Shown here in pieces: positions 16,363 to 25,606 of a stretch of 64,000 nucleotides of DNA. The position numbers were made by a program, and so were the translations under genes. The notes below the pieces were generated by a model. That model had not been told where the DNA came from and ran no database searches. It saw only the letters and a list, made by a program, of their open reading frames with translations. The first letter of the stretch is position 1. Every line of letters begins with the position of its first letter. The DNA comes from CAIZGX01 sp964511555 (lineage in GTDB: Bacteria; Bacteroidota; Bacteroidia; Flavobacteriales_D; Sanyastnellaceae), in NCBI GenBank assembly GCA_964511555.1, contig CAZEFR010000007.1:6716-70715 (forward strand), in the 5' to 3' direction.

Positions 16363-18642
16363 TTATTTTTTTAGTTTCTTCGGTTTCGAAGTCATTTCAA
16401 ATTCGAGAACACCGCCTTGAATTAAATCTAAATGCGAGATTTGAAGTCCGATTTCTTTGCTATTCCATTTCACAGATTTCACATAAAAGTTCTTGTTGTT
16501 CAGGTTGCTCGCTTTGATTTGAATGGTCTTTCCGTTTTCTAATTTGACGAATGCCTCGTTTACCAATGGAGAGCCGAGGTCGTAATTGACGCTGCCCGGA
16601 CAAGTTGGATAAATGCCGAGCGCAGAAAAAACATACCAGGCAGACATCTGACCCGCATCGTCATTTCCACATAAACCATTGGTTTCATTGGTGTAGAGTT
16701 TATTTGCAATGGCATGCACACGTTCCTGCGTTTTCCATGGCGAAGAAGTGTAGTTGTACAAATAGGGCACGTGATGACTTGGTTCGTTTCCATGAACGTA
16801 GTTCCCCATAATTCCGTCGCGTGTAATGTCTTCGTTCTTTTCAATGTATTTGTCATCCAAGTGCATGGTGAACAGCGAATCGAGATGCTCTTCAAATCGT
16901 TTCTTTCCGCCCATTAATTCAATCATAGTTGGAATGGCGTGCGGAATGTAAAGGCTGTAGTTCCAGGAGTTTCCTTCGATGAATCCTTGTCCATGCGTGT
17001 CGAGCGGATCAAACGGTTTCTTCCATTCGCCATTGCTGAGTTTGGGTTGTGTAAACCCTGTGTTTGAATTGAAAATGTTTCGATACGATTCAGATCGCAT
17101 GAAGTATTTGGCGTAACCCAATGTTACTTCGCTTTTGTTCGTGAGTGAAGAGAGTTGTGCAATGCACCAATCATCGTAAGCGTATTCCAACGTCTTGCTC
17201 ACGGAAACTCCAGACTTGTCCTCTGGAACAAAACCAATTTCAATGTAGTCTTTTAAACCTTCGAAATAGTCTACACATGCCGTTTGATCGCATGCCTTGT
17301 ACGCCTCTTTCAAATTGAAATTACCCACTTGTTTAACTGCAGCATCTGCAATGACAGACACCGCATGATAGCCAGTCATGCACCAATTCTCATTGGCGTA
17401 ATGACTCCATACCGGTAACATGTGATGTACACTTTGCTTCTGATGTGCAAGCATGGAGTGAATCATGTTGTTGTTTCGCGTTGGTTGAATGAGGTTGAAC
17501 AACGGATGCAATGCGCGGTAGGTGTCCCAAAGCGAAAAGACCGTGTAATTTTCAAATCCCTCAGAATTGTGAATGTTCTGATCAAGCCCTTTGTAATTTC
17601 CGTCTACATCTTCATATAGAACAGGCGAGAGGCATGTGTGATAAAGCGCAGTGTAGAAAACAGTTTCTTTGTTTTTATCTGGAATTTGAATCGTTACTTT
17701 TTCAAGTTCACGTTCCCATTTGGCTTGCGTTTCTTTTTTCGTTAAATCGAAATTCCAATGTGGTATTTCCGCTTGAAGATTTTTCAAAGCGCCTTCAGTA
17801 CTGGTGTTGGAAAGCGCCCATTTAATTTGAAGTGGGCTGTCGCTTTTTTCGAATTCCAACAACATTCGAATTTCTTTTCCTGCGGCTTCAGGAAAATTTT
17901 TCGACTGATTGAATTTGCGGTAGAAGCCTTTGTAGTCTTGTTCGCTGAAGTTTGCGGTTGTGTAATTTGAAATGGGTTGAGAAAAGGCTGCCGCGAAATA
18001 AACCGTTCTTGTTTTCGCCCAACCGCTTGTTATGCGATACCCAGTGATGAGTGAATCATTTTCAACACGAATGAAAGTCCAGACATTTTTTCCATCGTAA
18101 TTGTAAATGTTGTAGGTGAAATCTAGAACGACTTCCGGATTTTCATTTTCTGGAAACGTGTATCTATGAAATCCAACACGGTCAGAGGCGGTGAGCTCGG
18201 CGAGAATTTTATGATCGTCGAGCATTACACTGTAAAAACCAGGAAGGGCTTTTTCGTTTTTATGTTGAAAGGAAGACTGAAAGTTTTCTGCTTTTAGATT
18301 AACGTTTCCTGTTGTTGGCATCACCAAAAAATCGCCTAAATCGGAATGTCCGGTTCCTGAAAAATGCGTGTGGGCAAATCCTTGTATAACCGAATCTTGG
18401 TATTGGTATCCCGCGCAATAGTTATATACTTCGCTGTTGTATTCTCCTTTCTCGTTGAAGTAGTTTGTGCGTTTCGTTTCAGGAGAAAGTTGCACCATTC
18501 CGAAAGGTGCAGTTGCACCCGGAAATGTGTGGCCCATTTTATTGGTGCCGATAAATACATTGACTTTTTCAATCAGTTGACCCGAACAAAAATTTGCGAA
18601 TGCAACCAATGATGCGAACGTTAGGAGGCGCATCTTTTTCAT
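16363..18642 (-). CDS. GH92 family glycoside hydrolase (alpha-mannosidase type)
   Basis: A 759-residue exported calcium-dependent exo-alpha-mannosidase, typically acting on alpha-1,2 and related linkages of N-glycans or yeast mannan. Signal peptide MKKMRLLTFASLVAFANFCSGQ. Family signatures are VNVFIGTNKMGHTFPGATAP near the N-terminus, HFSGTGHSDLGDF, LWDTYRALHPL, and the C-terminal GNDDAGQMSAWYVFSALG. Full family length. It starts one base after the prolyl oligopeptidase stop (TAA-N-ATG) and is the last gene of the MFS-peptidase-mannosidase operon, which suggests handling of glycoprotein or glycopeptide breakdown products. Confidence 0.92.
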   Translation of the reverse strand: MKKMRLLTFASLVAFANFCSGQLIEKVNVFIGTNKMGHTFPGATAPFGMVQLSPETKRTNYFNEKGEYNSEVYNYCAGYQYQDSVIQGFAHTHFSGTGHSDLGDFLVMPTTGNVNLKAENFQSSFQHKNEKALPGFYSVMLDDHKILAELTASDRVGFHRYTFPENENPEVVLDFTYNIYNYDGKNVWTFIRVENDSLITGYRITSGWAKTRTVYFAAAFSQPISNYTTANFSEQDYKGFYRKFNQSKNFPEAAGKEIRMLLEFEKSDSPLQIKWALSNTSTEGALKNLQAEIPHWNFDLTKKETQAKWERELEKVTIQIPDKNKETVFYTALYHTCLSPVLYEDVDGNYKGLDQNIHNSEGFENYTVFSLWDTYRALHPLFNLIQPTRNNNMIHSMLAHQKQSVHHMLPVWSHYANENWCMTGYHAVSVIADAAVKQVGNFNLKEAYKACDQTACVDYFEGLKDYIEIGFVPEDKSGVSVSKTLEYAYDDWCIAQLSSLTNKSEVTLGYAKYFMRSESYRNIFNSNTGFTQPKLSNGEWKKPFDPLDTHGQGFIEGNSWNYSLYIPHAIPTMIELMGGKKRFEEHLDSLFTMHLDDKYIEKNEDITRDGIMGNYVHGNEPSHHVPYLYNYTSSPWKTQERVHAIANKLYTNETNGLCGNDDAGQMSAWYVFSALGIYPTCPGSVNYDLGSPLVNEAFVKLENGKTIQIKASNLNNKNFYVKSVKWNSKEIGLQISHLDLIQGGVLEFEMTSKPKKLKK

Positions 18643-18643
18643 T

Positions 18644-20776
18644 TTATTTCAAAGAATAATTGTGTCCAACGTTTTTGAAGAAGAAGGTCCACTTGTCTGT
18701 TTGTTCCGCAATGATTTGTTCAGTGCTTTTTCCTGCGCCGTGTCCTGCGCTTGTTTCAATGCGAATAAGCGCAGGTCTTTCGTTCGTTGTGCATTCTTGT
18801 AGCATGGCAGCGAATTTGAAGCTGTGTGCAGGAACCACGCGGTCGTCGTGGTCTGCAGTCATAACCATGGTAGCTGGATAATTCGTATTGGGTTTCAAGT
18901 TGTGATAAGGCGAATAGCCTTTGAGGTAGTTGAACATTTGCTCGGATTCATCGGCGCTTCCGTATTCCGGAATCCAACCTTTTCCTACTGTGAAGTGATG
19001 GTAACGAAGCATGTCTAAAACGCCAACTGCAGGGAATGCAACAGCGAATTTTTCAGGATGCTGCGTCATGCAAGCGCCCACCAATAGACCTCCGTTCGAG
19101 CCGCCTTCAATTCCTAATTTTTGTGTTGAAGTGTATTTGTTGTCGATGAGATAATCTGCGCAAGCCAAGAAATCGTCGAAGACATTTTGCTTGTTGTAAA
19201 GCATACCGCCTTTGTGCCAGTTCTCTCCAAACTCGCCGCCACCGCGGAGATTCGCCATAGCGAATACGCCGCCTTGTTCGAGTAGTATTAAGCGTGAAGA
19301 AGAGAATGAAGGCGTTAATGAAATGTTGAATCCACCGTATCCGTATAGCAGTGTTGGGTTATTTCCATCTAACACAAGTCCTTTTTTATGAACGAGGAAG
19401 AGGGGGACTTGTGTTCCGTCTTTCGACGTTACGAGTACCTGTTTGCTTTCGTAGTCATTCATGTTGAAATCGACCGAAGGTCTGTGGTATTCACCGTAGG
19501 TAAGATCATCAACATTGAAAGAATAGATTACACCGGGGTAGGTGAACGAAGTGAAGGTGAAGTAACATGTCTTGTCTTGACGCTTGCCTGAGAATCCGCT
19601 TGCAGTGCCGGTTCCATCGGGAAGCGTTATTTTCTTGATGTGCTTTCCTTCATAGTCGCAGGCTTCAATTTCGGTGTTGGCCATGTTGAGGTAATGAAGG
19701 AATAATTTTCCACCGCAGGTGGAAACACCTTCTAACAAACGCTTATCTTCGGGAATGATGGTCTTCCAATTTTTAGGATTCGGATTAGCCGGATTCACTT
19801 TTACCAATCGGTAGTTTGGTGCATCGACGTCTGTGTGCACAATGAGTTCTCCGTCTATTGCCACTTCCACCACAGAGCTGTGATGACTCAAGTCTGTGAA
19901 GAGTGGAATGAAATTCATTCCGCCGTTTGCAATGTCTTTGTAATAGACAGCGTAGCCATCGGTTCCAGGAGCAGAAGTGATAAAGAGATATCGTTTGTCT
20001 TCGCTTAACCCCGCATTGTTGTAGTATGTCGGATTTTTTTTGTCTTCGTAAACAAGTTTGTCTGAATCTTGGCTAGTTCCTAAGATGTGATAGTAGACCG
20101 CGTGATTCATGTTGTTTCCGCTTAGGACTTCTCCTGCAGCGGGCGCTGGATAGCGGCTGTAGAAGAATCCGTTTCCAAACCAAGAGGCCCCACTAAACTT
20201 CACCCATTCAATTGGCGTTTCAACTTCTTCTCCGGTTTCAATATTGAAAATATGAATGTTACTCCAATCGCTACCCGCCTTGCTTACCGCTACGGCCATT
20301 AAGGTGTGATCGTCGTTCGAGTCGAGCAAGCTATAAGTTGTTAATCCGTTTTTATCCAATTCATTCGGGTCAATGAATACGCGTTCCGCTCCGCGCATTC
20401 CTTTTCTTACAAAGCACACCGCTTGCGGTTGAAGCCCGGTGTTCTTCCAGAAAAAATAATAATCGCCATGCTTGTCGGGAGCACTTACTTTTTCAAAATT
20501 GAAAATGGAAGTGTAGCGCTCGCGAATCTCGTTGCGCATTTTTTCTCCGCTTAAATATTTTTCTGTAAGCGCTTGCTCATCTTTCACCCACTGCATGGTG
20601 CGAGCGCTTCCGTCGTCTTCAAGTCCGTAAAAAGGATCGTGTACTTTGGTGCCAAAGAATCCGAAAGTGGTGTCTTGAATGTTCTTGTTTTGAGGTTGTT
20701 GAATTTGCATAACAGCGATTTCTTGTTTGCATGCAACGAGAGAGGTGAGGCATGCCATTGCGATAATTTTTTTCAT
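18644..20776 (-). CDS. Prolyl oligopeptidase family serine peptidase (S9A), lipoprotein
   Basis: A 710-residue peptidase that cuts short peptides after proline. Lipoprotein signal MKKIIAMACLTSLVACKQE. The N-terminal propeller (DPFYGLEDDGSARTMQWVKDE start) precedes an alpha/beta hydrolase with YGYGGFNISLTP, NLRGGGEFGENWH, the nucleophile Ser in GIEGGSNGGLL, the Asp in TADHDDRVVPAHS and the His in SAGHGAGK, so the triad is complete. I place the start at the ATG 20776, one base after the MFS stop; the frame also has an in-phase TTG at 20788. Confidence 0.93.
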   Translation of the reverse strand: MKKIIAMACLTSLVACKQEIAVMQIQQPQNKNIQDTTFGFFGTKVHDPFYGLEDDGSARTMQWVKDEQALTEKYLSGEKMRNEIRERYTSIFNFEKVSAPDKHGDYYFFWKNTGLQPQAVCFVRKGMRGAERVFIDPNELDKNGLTTYSLLDSNDDHTLMAVAVSKAGSDWSNIHIFNIETGEEVETPIEWVKFSGASWFGNGFFYSRYPAPAAGEVLSGNNMNHAVYYHILGTSQDSDKLVYEDKKNPTYYNNAGLSEDKRYLFITSAPGTDGYAVYYKDIANGGMNFIPLFTDLSHHSSVVEVAIDGELIVHTDVDAPNYRLVKVNPANPNPKNWKTIIPEDKRLLEGVSTCGGKLFLHYLNMANTEIEACDYEGKHIKKITLPDGTGTASGFSGKRQDKTCYFTFTSFTYPGVIYSFNVDDLTYGEYHRPSVDFNMNDYESKQVLVTSKDGTQVPLFLVHKKGLVLDGNNPTLLYGYGGFNISLTPSFSSSRLILLEQGGVFAMANLRGGGEFGENWHKGGMLYNKQNVFDDFLACADYLIDNKYTSTQKLGIEGGSNGGLLVGACMTQHPEKFAVAFPAVGVLDMLRYHHFTVGKGWIPEYGSADESEQMFNYLKGYSPYHNLKPNTNYPATMVMTADHDDRVVPAHSFKFAAMLQECTTNERPALIRIETSAGHGAGKSTEQIIAEQTDKWTFFFKNVGHNYSLK

Positions 20777-20777
20777 T

Positions 20778-22022
20778 TTATTCTTCAATGAAGTTGAGGT
20801 TTTTTCCGAATGTTTCGGGTAAGTAGGCGAGGGCTATTGCCGCAATTCCTATGGTTACTCCGCCTATGATTAAGGCGCTGTTGATGATCCCGAAACTTGG
20901 TTCGATGTATTTGAAAGTTAAGACTATTGGAACAGTTGATCCGCGTACAAAGTTGGGCACAGTTGAGGCAACGGTAGAGCGAATGTTCGTTCCGAATTGC
21001 TCTGCTGCGTTTGAAACAAACAACACCCAGTAGCCCGTTGTTGCGCCAAGCAGTGCGGCAAGCGCATAGAATGTATTTACAGAATGGTGGTGAACTAGTA
21101 GAAAGTACAGGCTTATGATAACTGTTGTTCCGAGATAGAAGAAGATGATTTTTTTTCTGCTTTTTAGGAATTGACTAATGAAACCAGAAATGAGGTCTCC
21201 CACGGAAAGGCCGAGGTAACAGAAGATGATGCATGTTGTGGGATCAATCGTTCCTTCTACTTCTAATACGGTTGCGAATTTGTCAGAAAACTTAATAAGC
21301 AAACCAACACAAAACCAAACGGGAAGTCCGATAGCTATGCATGATAAATAGCGCAGCGTTCGTTCTTTCGTTTTGAAAAGCATGAAGAAATTTCCGCGTT
21401 GCACTTTCTGTTTTTCCACCTTGTCGAACATCTCACTTTCGAATGTTTGAAAGCGCATGAACAAAAGCAACAATCCAAGACATCCTCCTATGATATAGGA
21501 CATCTGCCAAGGCTCCAATCCGAACATGGTGAATTGAAGTTTGTGAATTCCAACAGCCGCAACAGCGCCAAGTGCGCCCATTGTTACAATGATCATGGTT
21601 CCAATGCCTCTTTTTTCTTTTGACATTGATTCATTTATTAAAGTAACTGCAGCGCCTAATTCTCCGGCAAGACCAATTCCTGTTATGAAGCGAATGATTG
21701 AGTAGGCTTCAACATTGGTAACAAAAGCATTCGCGATGTTTGCCAAAGAATAAATGAGAATAGAACCGAAGAGTATTTTTTTTCTTCCACGTTTATCGCC
21801 TAAAATTCCCCAAATAAGGCCTCCGATAATAATTCCCGACATCTGCCATAAGAAAAGGCTATAATCGAGCGTTTTAATCAAATTCTCATCGGTTATTCCA
21901 ATCCCTCGCAGGCTTTCTTTACTTACGATGTTGAAGAGTTGTAGGTCGTAGATATCTACGAAGTAACCGAGCGAGGCGACGAGTATAGTGAGGCTAAGTT
22001 TTTTATCGAACGATTTTGGCAT
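20778..22022 (-). CDS. MFS transporter
   Basis: A 414-residue inner-membrane transporter with about 12 predicted hydrophobic segments. The loop 2-3 signature GGLIWGILGDKRGRKKILFG is a clear MFS motif, and RFITGIGLAGELGAAVTLINE resembles the metabolite:proton symporter group. Substrate is not evident. Because it is directly followed by a prolyl oligopeptidase and a mannosidase in the same operon, di/tripeptides or a sugar released by these enzymes are reasonable guesses, but this is inference. Confidence 0.85.
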   Translation of the reverse strand: MPKSFDKKLSLTILVASLGYFVDIYDLQLFNIVSKESLRGIGITDENLIKTLDYSLFLWQMSGIIIGGLIWGILGDKRGRKKILFGSILIYSLANIANAFVTNVEAYSIIRFITGIGLAGELGAAVTLINESMSKEKRGIGTMIIVTMGALGAVAAVGIHKLQFTMFGLEPWQMSYIIGGCLGLLLLFMRFQTFESEMFDKVEKQKVQRGNFFMLFKTKERTLRYLSCIAIGLPVWFCVGLLIKFSDKFATVLEVEGTIDPTTCIIFCYLGLSVGDLISGFISQFLKSRKKIIFFYLGTTVIISLYFLLVHHHSVNTFYALAALLGATTGYWVLFVSNAAEQFGTNIRSTVASTVPNFVRGSTVPIVLTFKYIEPSFGIINSALIIGGVTIGIAAIALAYLPETFGKNLNFIEE

Positions 22023-22025
22023 AAC

Positions 22026-22047
22026 TGCAAGACTTATTTGTCTTGCA
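22026..22047. repeat. Perfect 8-bp inverted repeat at the junction of two operon genes
   Basis: TGCAAGAC - 6 bases - GTCTTGCA. It spans the stop codon of the 2H-like gene and ends 4 bases before the MFS start region. No T-run follows on either strand, so it is not a standard terminator; it may be an mRNA hairpin between the two genes, or chance. Confidence 0.4.
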
Positions 22048-22630
22048 AGATACTATTGGAATGATTACGAAGTAATCTTTGGTCTTCAAGGGGGAAGAAG
22101 AATTTTTCATTCCAACCTTGAGATGTCCACTCCATCATGGAAACGGTTTCAATGGTCCATTCTAAATCGAGTTCTACCAAAAGAGCTCGCGTTTTTGCAG
22201 TTTCAAAATCCAAGGAGCTCCAATTGCTTCTTGCAAGTGGAACAATGGGTAGTGGGAATTCAAATGAAACAGGTGAGTGCTCGAAATTATTCCAGTTTAA
22301 CAACACATCTATAATTGAGCTTTGAATTTTTTCAAGGTTTTCATTTGCTTCCGGTTGAATGGAAATCTGTTTAAAAAGAGAATTGAATTCAATTTTCCTC
22401 AAGATTAATTCAAAGCTCTTTGTGTTTTTTAGAGCGTTTTGAATAGCATTTCCCAAATCGAAAATGCCATCATCGTCTGTATTGAATTGAAAAGAAAGGG
22501 GAAGGTAAACAGGCTTTACAATAGCTTCAAGAAATTCAGGGCCTAGGATTTTTGCTTGCACAGCACGTGTGGCAAGCTCTTCCGGAAGACTTGGTTTGAG
22601 CGCAATAAAGTAAAAATTATTGTGAAGCAT
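22034..22630 (-). CDS. 2H phosphoesterase-like (2'-5' RNA ligase superfamily) protein lacking both His motifs
   Basis: A 198-residue protein I can only tentatively place. YFIALKPSLPEELA at the N-terminus, a strand ending KPVYLPLSFQF, and a second strand PLPIVPLARSNW are laid out like the two HxT/S motifs of LigT-type 2H enzymes (for example KPHLTLSF and PHITLAR). In both places the His is replaced (Tyr and Ile) and the Thr is replaced by Pro, so catalysis is unlikely. It lies 11 bases upstream of the MFS gene and may be in the same transcript. The alternative is an unrelated hypothetical protein. Confidence 0.45.
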   Translation of the reverse strand: MLHNNFYFIALKPSLPEELATRAVQAKILGPEFLEAIVKPVYLPLSFQFNTDDDGIFDLGNAIQNALKNTKSFELILRKIEFNSLFKQISIQPEANENLEKIQSSIIDVLLNWNNFEHSPVSFEFPLPIVPLARSNWSSLDFETAKTRALLVELDLEWTIETVSMMEWTSQGWNEKFFFPLEDQRLLRNHSNSILQDK

Positions 22631-22637
22631 ATTGTAT

Positions 22638-22645
22638 CAAATATA
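22638..22645 (-). promoter_or_regulatory. -7 box (TATATTTG) seven bases before the 2H-like gene
   Basis: Exact TAnnTTTG on the minus strand, seven bases from the ATG at 22630. Likely promoter of the 2H-like, MFS, peptidase and mannosidase operon, giving almost no leader. Confidence 0.55.
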
Positions 22646-22947
22646 CGGCAAAATAACGTTGAAATAAGAAAATTGAAGCGAAGCTTAGGTCAATGGCATG
22701 ACTTTTTAAGTCAGGGTAAACACTTGTTTCAGATGTTTTTATAATTGAGTCTGTTTAGCTGAAAATGAAGAGGTAAACGCTAACTAACGAAAGTGTGAGT
22801 AGAACCCATTTTTTTGTCCGAATTTCCATAATGTGGTGATTAAGCTTTTCTCAAAAAGAAGGCTTTCTTGAGTTCTTTTTACATGTGTTTTGAATGGTTT
22901 TCAATACAGAGATGTTAATTGCTTGCTGAGGAATTGCACGTAAGGCT
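22646..22947. other. Intergenic stretch with no recognised gene
   Basis: About 300 bases of AT-rich sequence between divergent genes. Apart from the two flanking -7 boxes I see no tRNA, no coding frame of useful length and no strong hairpin with a T-run. There is a mainly T-rich stretch near 22810-22890. Confidence 0.5.
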
Positions 22948-22955
22948 TAACTTTG
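22948..22955 (+). promoter_or_regulatory. -7 box (TAACTTTG) five bases before the GTG start of the lipoprotein gene
   Basis: Exact TAnnTTTG followed by TTTTC and then GTG at 22961. It supports the GTG rather than the more upstream TTG at 22919. Confidence 0.5.
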
Positions 22956-22960
22956 TTTTC

Positions 22961-24325
22961 GTGAAAAAAGAATTTCGACACAAGATTTACCCATGGGCCG
23001 TATTGTTTTTCAGTGCTCAGTTCCTAGTTGGCTGCTCAACTTACAAGTCGCAGCTGCAAGATGCGAGAGAATTTGAAGAAGCAGGCATGTATTCAAAGGC
23101 ATTAAGTATGTACTCGGAACTACTTATTCGTAAAGAAACGAAAGAGGCGCTCATTGGAAAGAAGAGAGTAGTGGAGAAGGTGATCAGAGAAAATTATGAT
23201 AGTCCTATTCGCTTGCTTTGTATGCAAGGAAAACCCAAGGAAGCGGACCTTTTGTATTCAGAGTTAATTAAATTCATTGACAAGTACAAAACTTTGGACG
23301 TCAAGGAGCCTATTGGGTTGAAGGATTTTATTTTGCAGTCTAAGCGGACTTATTGTGAATTATTGTATAAGCAAGCGGAGTCGGATGTTCTTGCATTCAA
23401 TTATGATTCGGCAAAGGAGAAATTGAATGAAATACGGAGTTTCTTTAGTGACTTTCCCAATATAGATTATCTCGAGAATCTATGTGAACTGTATCCAAAC
23501 TATTATTTAGCCACAAAGTCAATGGAAGAAGGTCGGCTTCGTGAAGCATTCAAGGCTTTGAAGAAGATTGAATCAATTGATCCTTCCTTCAGGGACTCAA
23601 AACAATTATTAGAGACTTGTATCAGACAAGGTAGAATAACAGTTGCATATGTTGCAGTAGATCGGGAGAATGTGAGCAATGATATAGAAAAGGAAATGGG
23701 TGCGCATGTGATGGAATCTTTGTTGGAAGATAAGGATCCTTTTCTTGCTTTATTGGATAGAGATTACACATCTAAACTCTTAGAAGAGCAGAAGTTGGGT
23801 ATGTCAGGGCTTTATGATGAAAAGACTCTTATACAAGCAGGGAAGTTGGTTGGGGCGAGGTATATATTACTGGGAGAGATTATAGAATTCTCGTCGGATC
23901 AAAAGCTCAATGATTATGGATTCAAGAAAGGTTATTTGGGAAAAACAATTGGAGCTACGAAAGTTAAATATCGCCAATGGAACAGAAAGTATTTCCTGCA
24001 CATGAAGTATAGAATTAGCATGATTGATTCGGAAACGGGGGAAACGCTATTCAATTCAGTCTATCCATTGAACAAGGCTAGCGAGATTGATTGGGCTGAG
24101 TACAATGGTGACCACAAGATGGTTTATCCAGGCGAATGGAATTGGGAGTTGATTCGCACAGGAGAGGACCGAGTAGATTTAGCCAAGTACAATGATCTGC
24201 AGAAATTGTTCAGTCAGAAGCCCATGGGTAATGAATTGAATCAGTTACGGACGAATTTCATGATTGAACTTTCAGATGTGGTGAAAAGAGGCGTGGAGAC
24301 AAGAATTGTTGAAGTTACTCCTTAA
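22961..24325 (+). CDS. Hypothetical lipoprotein with helical repeats
   Basis: A 454-residue protein not recognised as a named family. With a GTG start at 22961 it begins with a lipoprotein signal (FFSAQFLVGC, lipid Cys near residue 27). Residues about 30-220 are helical and read like TPR units (AREFEEAGMYSKALSMYSELL, then EEGRLREAFKALKKIESIDP). The second half has a beta strand pattern around YVAVDRENVSNDIEKEMG and LVGARYILLGEIIEF, reminiscent of CsgG-like or periplasmic assembly domains, but this is a loose resemblance. Its stop shares bases with the convergent coaE stop. Confidence 0.7.
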   Translation: MKKEFRHKIYPWAVLFFSAQFLVGCSTYKSQLQDAREFEEAGMYSKALSMYSELLIRKETKEALIGKKRVVEKVIRENYDSPIRLLCMQGKPKEADLLYSELIKFIDKYKTLDVKEPIGLKDFILQSKRTYCELLYKQAESDVLAFNYDSAKEKLNEIRSFFSDFPNIDYLENLCELYPNYYLATKSMEEGRLREAFKALKKIESIDPSFRDSKQLLETCIRQGRITVAYVAVDRENVSNDIEKEMGAHVMESLLEDKDPFLALLDRDYTSKLLEEQKLGMSGLYDEKTLIQAGKLVGARYILLGEIIEFSSDQKLNDYGFKKGYLGKTIGATKVKYRQWNRKYFLHMKYRISMIDSETGETLFNSVYPLNKASEIDWAEYNGDHKMVYPGEWNWELIRTGEDRVDLAKYNDLQKLFSQKPMGNELNQLRTNFMIELSDVVKRGVETRIVEVTP

Positions 24326-24889
24326 GCGTTAAGTTTTTCGTGAATGTCAAGGATGTCATTCAGTAAAGTATTCCCTTCGTTATTGTCAATTGTAAATAGT
24401 TTGTTGGAAGGGAATTTCTCGTTTTTCTTTTGAAGCGAATCACGCATGTTGAATTCCTCTTCTGTAAGTTGGCTTCGAAGGATAACGCGCTGAAGGCGCG
24501 TTTCTCTGTTTGCGGTCACTTCAATTAACCAATCGCAATTTTCGGGTTGAAACGAATCGGCTAGTGCCGCTTCGCGAATGATGTATTTTGAAGTTTGAAT
24601 GGATTTCCAATGAATGAATTTGTCTTGAACATAGCTGTGAATGAGCTTTTCAAGGCGAAGCCTTTTTTCTACGTTNNNNNNNNNNAGCGATTTCAGATTT
24701 CCAGGAGTCTTTCGAAAAGTCAATTTCAATTCCGAGAATATTTTTAACCTCATTTTGAATGGAGAGAATGGCATATGCTTTCTTGGCCTCGTCGTCGGAA
24801 TTGAAAACAGGAATTCCGAGTGCTATGAAGACCTTTGCAATGGTCGATTTCCCCGACCCAATATTTCCTGTTAATCCGACTACTTCCAT
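24322..24889 (-). CDS. coaE: Dephospho-CoA kinase CoaE, interrupted by an assembly gap
   Basis: The last step of coenzyme A synthesis: ATP phosphorylates the 3'-OH of dephospho-CoA. The N-terminal part (24686-24889) has the P-loop GLTGNIGSGKST (residues 5-16) and FNSDDEAKKAY. The C-terminal part (24322-24675) has REAALADSF, the CoaE element DWLIEVTANRETRLQRVILR and the Arg-rich lid. A run of ten N at 24676-24685 separates them, and the two parts are in different frames across it, so the gap is a scaffold placeholder of arbitrary length. I treat this as one intact gene with missing bases, not a pseudogene. Confidence 0.88.
24676..24685. other. Scaffold gap (10 N) within coaE
   Basis: Ten consecutive N. 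The flanking coaE halves are out of frame with each other across it, so the true number of missing bases is not 10 modulo 3. Given normal CoaE length (about 195-205 residues) the missing piece is small. Confidence 0.99.
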
Positions 24890-24922
24890 AGAAAAAATAA
24901 TTCATGCTAACAAAACGAAATG

Positions 24923-24930
24923 TATCTTTG
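24923..24930 (+). promoter_or_regulatory. -7 box (TATCTTTG) four bases before rpe
   Basis: Exact TAnnTTTG; only CCGC lies between it and the ATG at 24935. The mRNA of the rpe run should be leaderless. Confidence 0.6.
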
Positions 24931-24934
24931 CCGC

Positions 24935-25606
24935 ATGTCAAAAGTAAACGAAGTTCTTATTGCACCGTCGGTTTTATCTGCTGATTTTGCAAATCTACAG
25001 CGTGATATCGAAATGATAAATGCATCTGCTGCGGATTGGTTTCATGTAGATGTTATGGATGGTGTTTTCGTTCCGAATATTTCCTTCGGAATGCCAGTTA
25101 TCAAAGCACTGAAGAAATATGCCACCAAACCTTTAGATGTTCATTTGATGATTGTGCAACCTGAGCGCTACATCGCAGATTTCAAAGCGGTGGGTGCCGA
25201 TATTTTAACGGTTCATGCAGAAGCTTGCACTCATTTACACAGAACCATTCAAGCAATTAAAGCTGAAGGTATGAAGGCAGGCGTGGCATTGAATCCGCAT
25301 ACACCTTTAAGTGCGATTGAAGAAGTGTTGGAAGATATCGATTTGATTTTAATTATGTCAGTGAATCCAGGCTTTGGAGGTCAACAGTTTATAGAAAATA
25401 CCTATTCTAAGTTGGAGCGTTTGAAGGTGATGCTCGCGAATACAACGAACAAGCCTGCCATTGAAGTTGATGGTGGGGTGAATGCAACGAATGCACCCAA
25501 ACTTAAAGCAGCTGGGGCCACAGCATTAGTTGCTGGAAACTTTGTGTTTTCAAGTTCGAATCCAACAACAACTATTCAAGAATTAAAAATGTCTGTCAAT
25601 GGCTAA
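24935..25606 (+). CDS. rpe: Ribulose-phosphate 3-epimerase
   Basis: A 223-residue TIM-barrel enzyme of the pentose phosphate pathway that interconverts ribulose 5-phosphate and xylulose 5-phosphate. APSVLSADFANL, the metal/catalytic motif WFHVDVMDGVFVPNISFG, DVHLMIVQPE, MSVNPGFGGQQFI and IEVDGGVN are all present. The frame extends to 24920, but the ATG at 24935 is the family start and follows the -7 box. The 3' end overlaps the next gene by 8 bases. Confidence 0.96.
   Translation: MSKVNEVLIAPSVLSADFANLQRDIEMINASAADWFHVDVMDGVFVPNISFGMPVIKALKKYATKPLDVHLMIVQPERYIADFKAVGADILTVHAEACTHLHRTIQAIKAEGMKAGVALNPHTPLSAIEEVLEDIDLILIMSVNPGFGGQQFIENTYSKLERLKVMLANTTNKPAIEVDGGVNATNAPKLKAAGATALVAGNFVFSSSNPTTTIQELKMSVNG

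Noticed and set aside
22026..22047. Inverted repeat as a terminator or operator
   Set aside because: The stem is perfect but has no T-run on either strand, and it overlaps a stop codon. It is listed only as a repeat; a protein-binding role cannot be supported.
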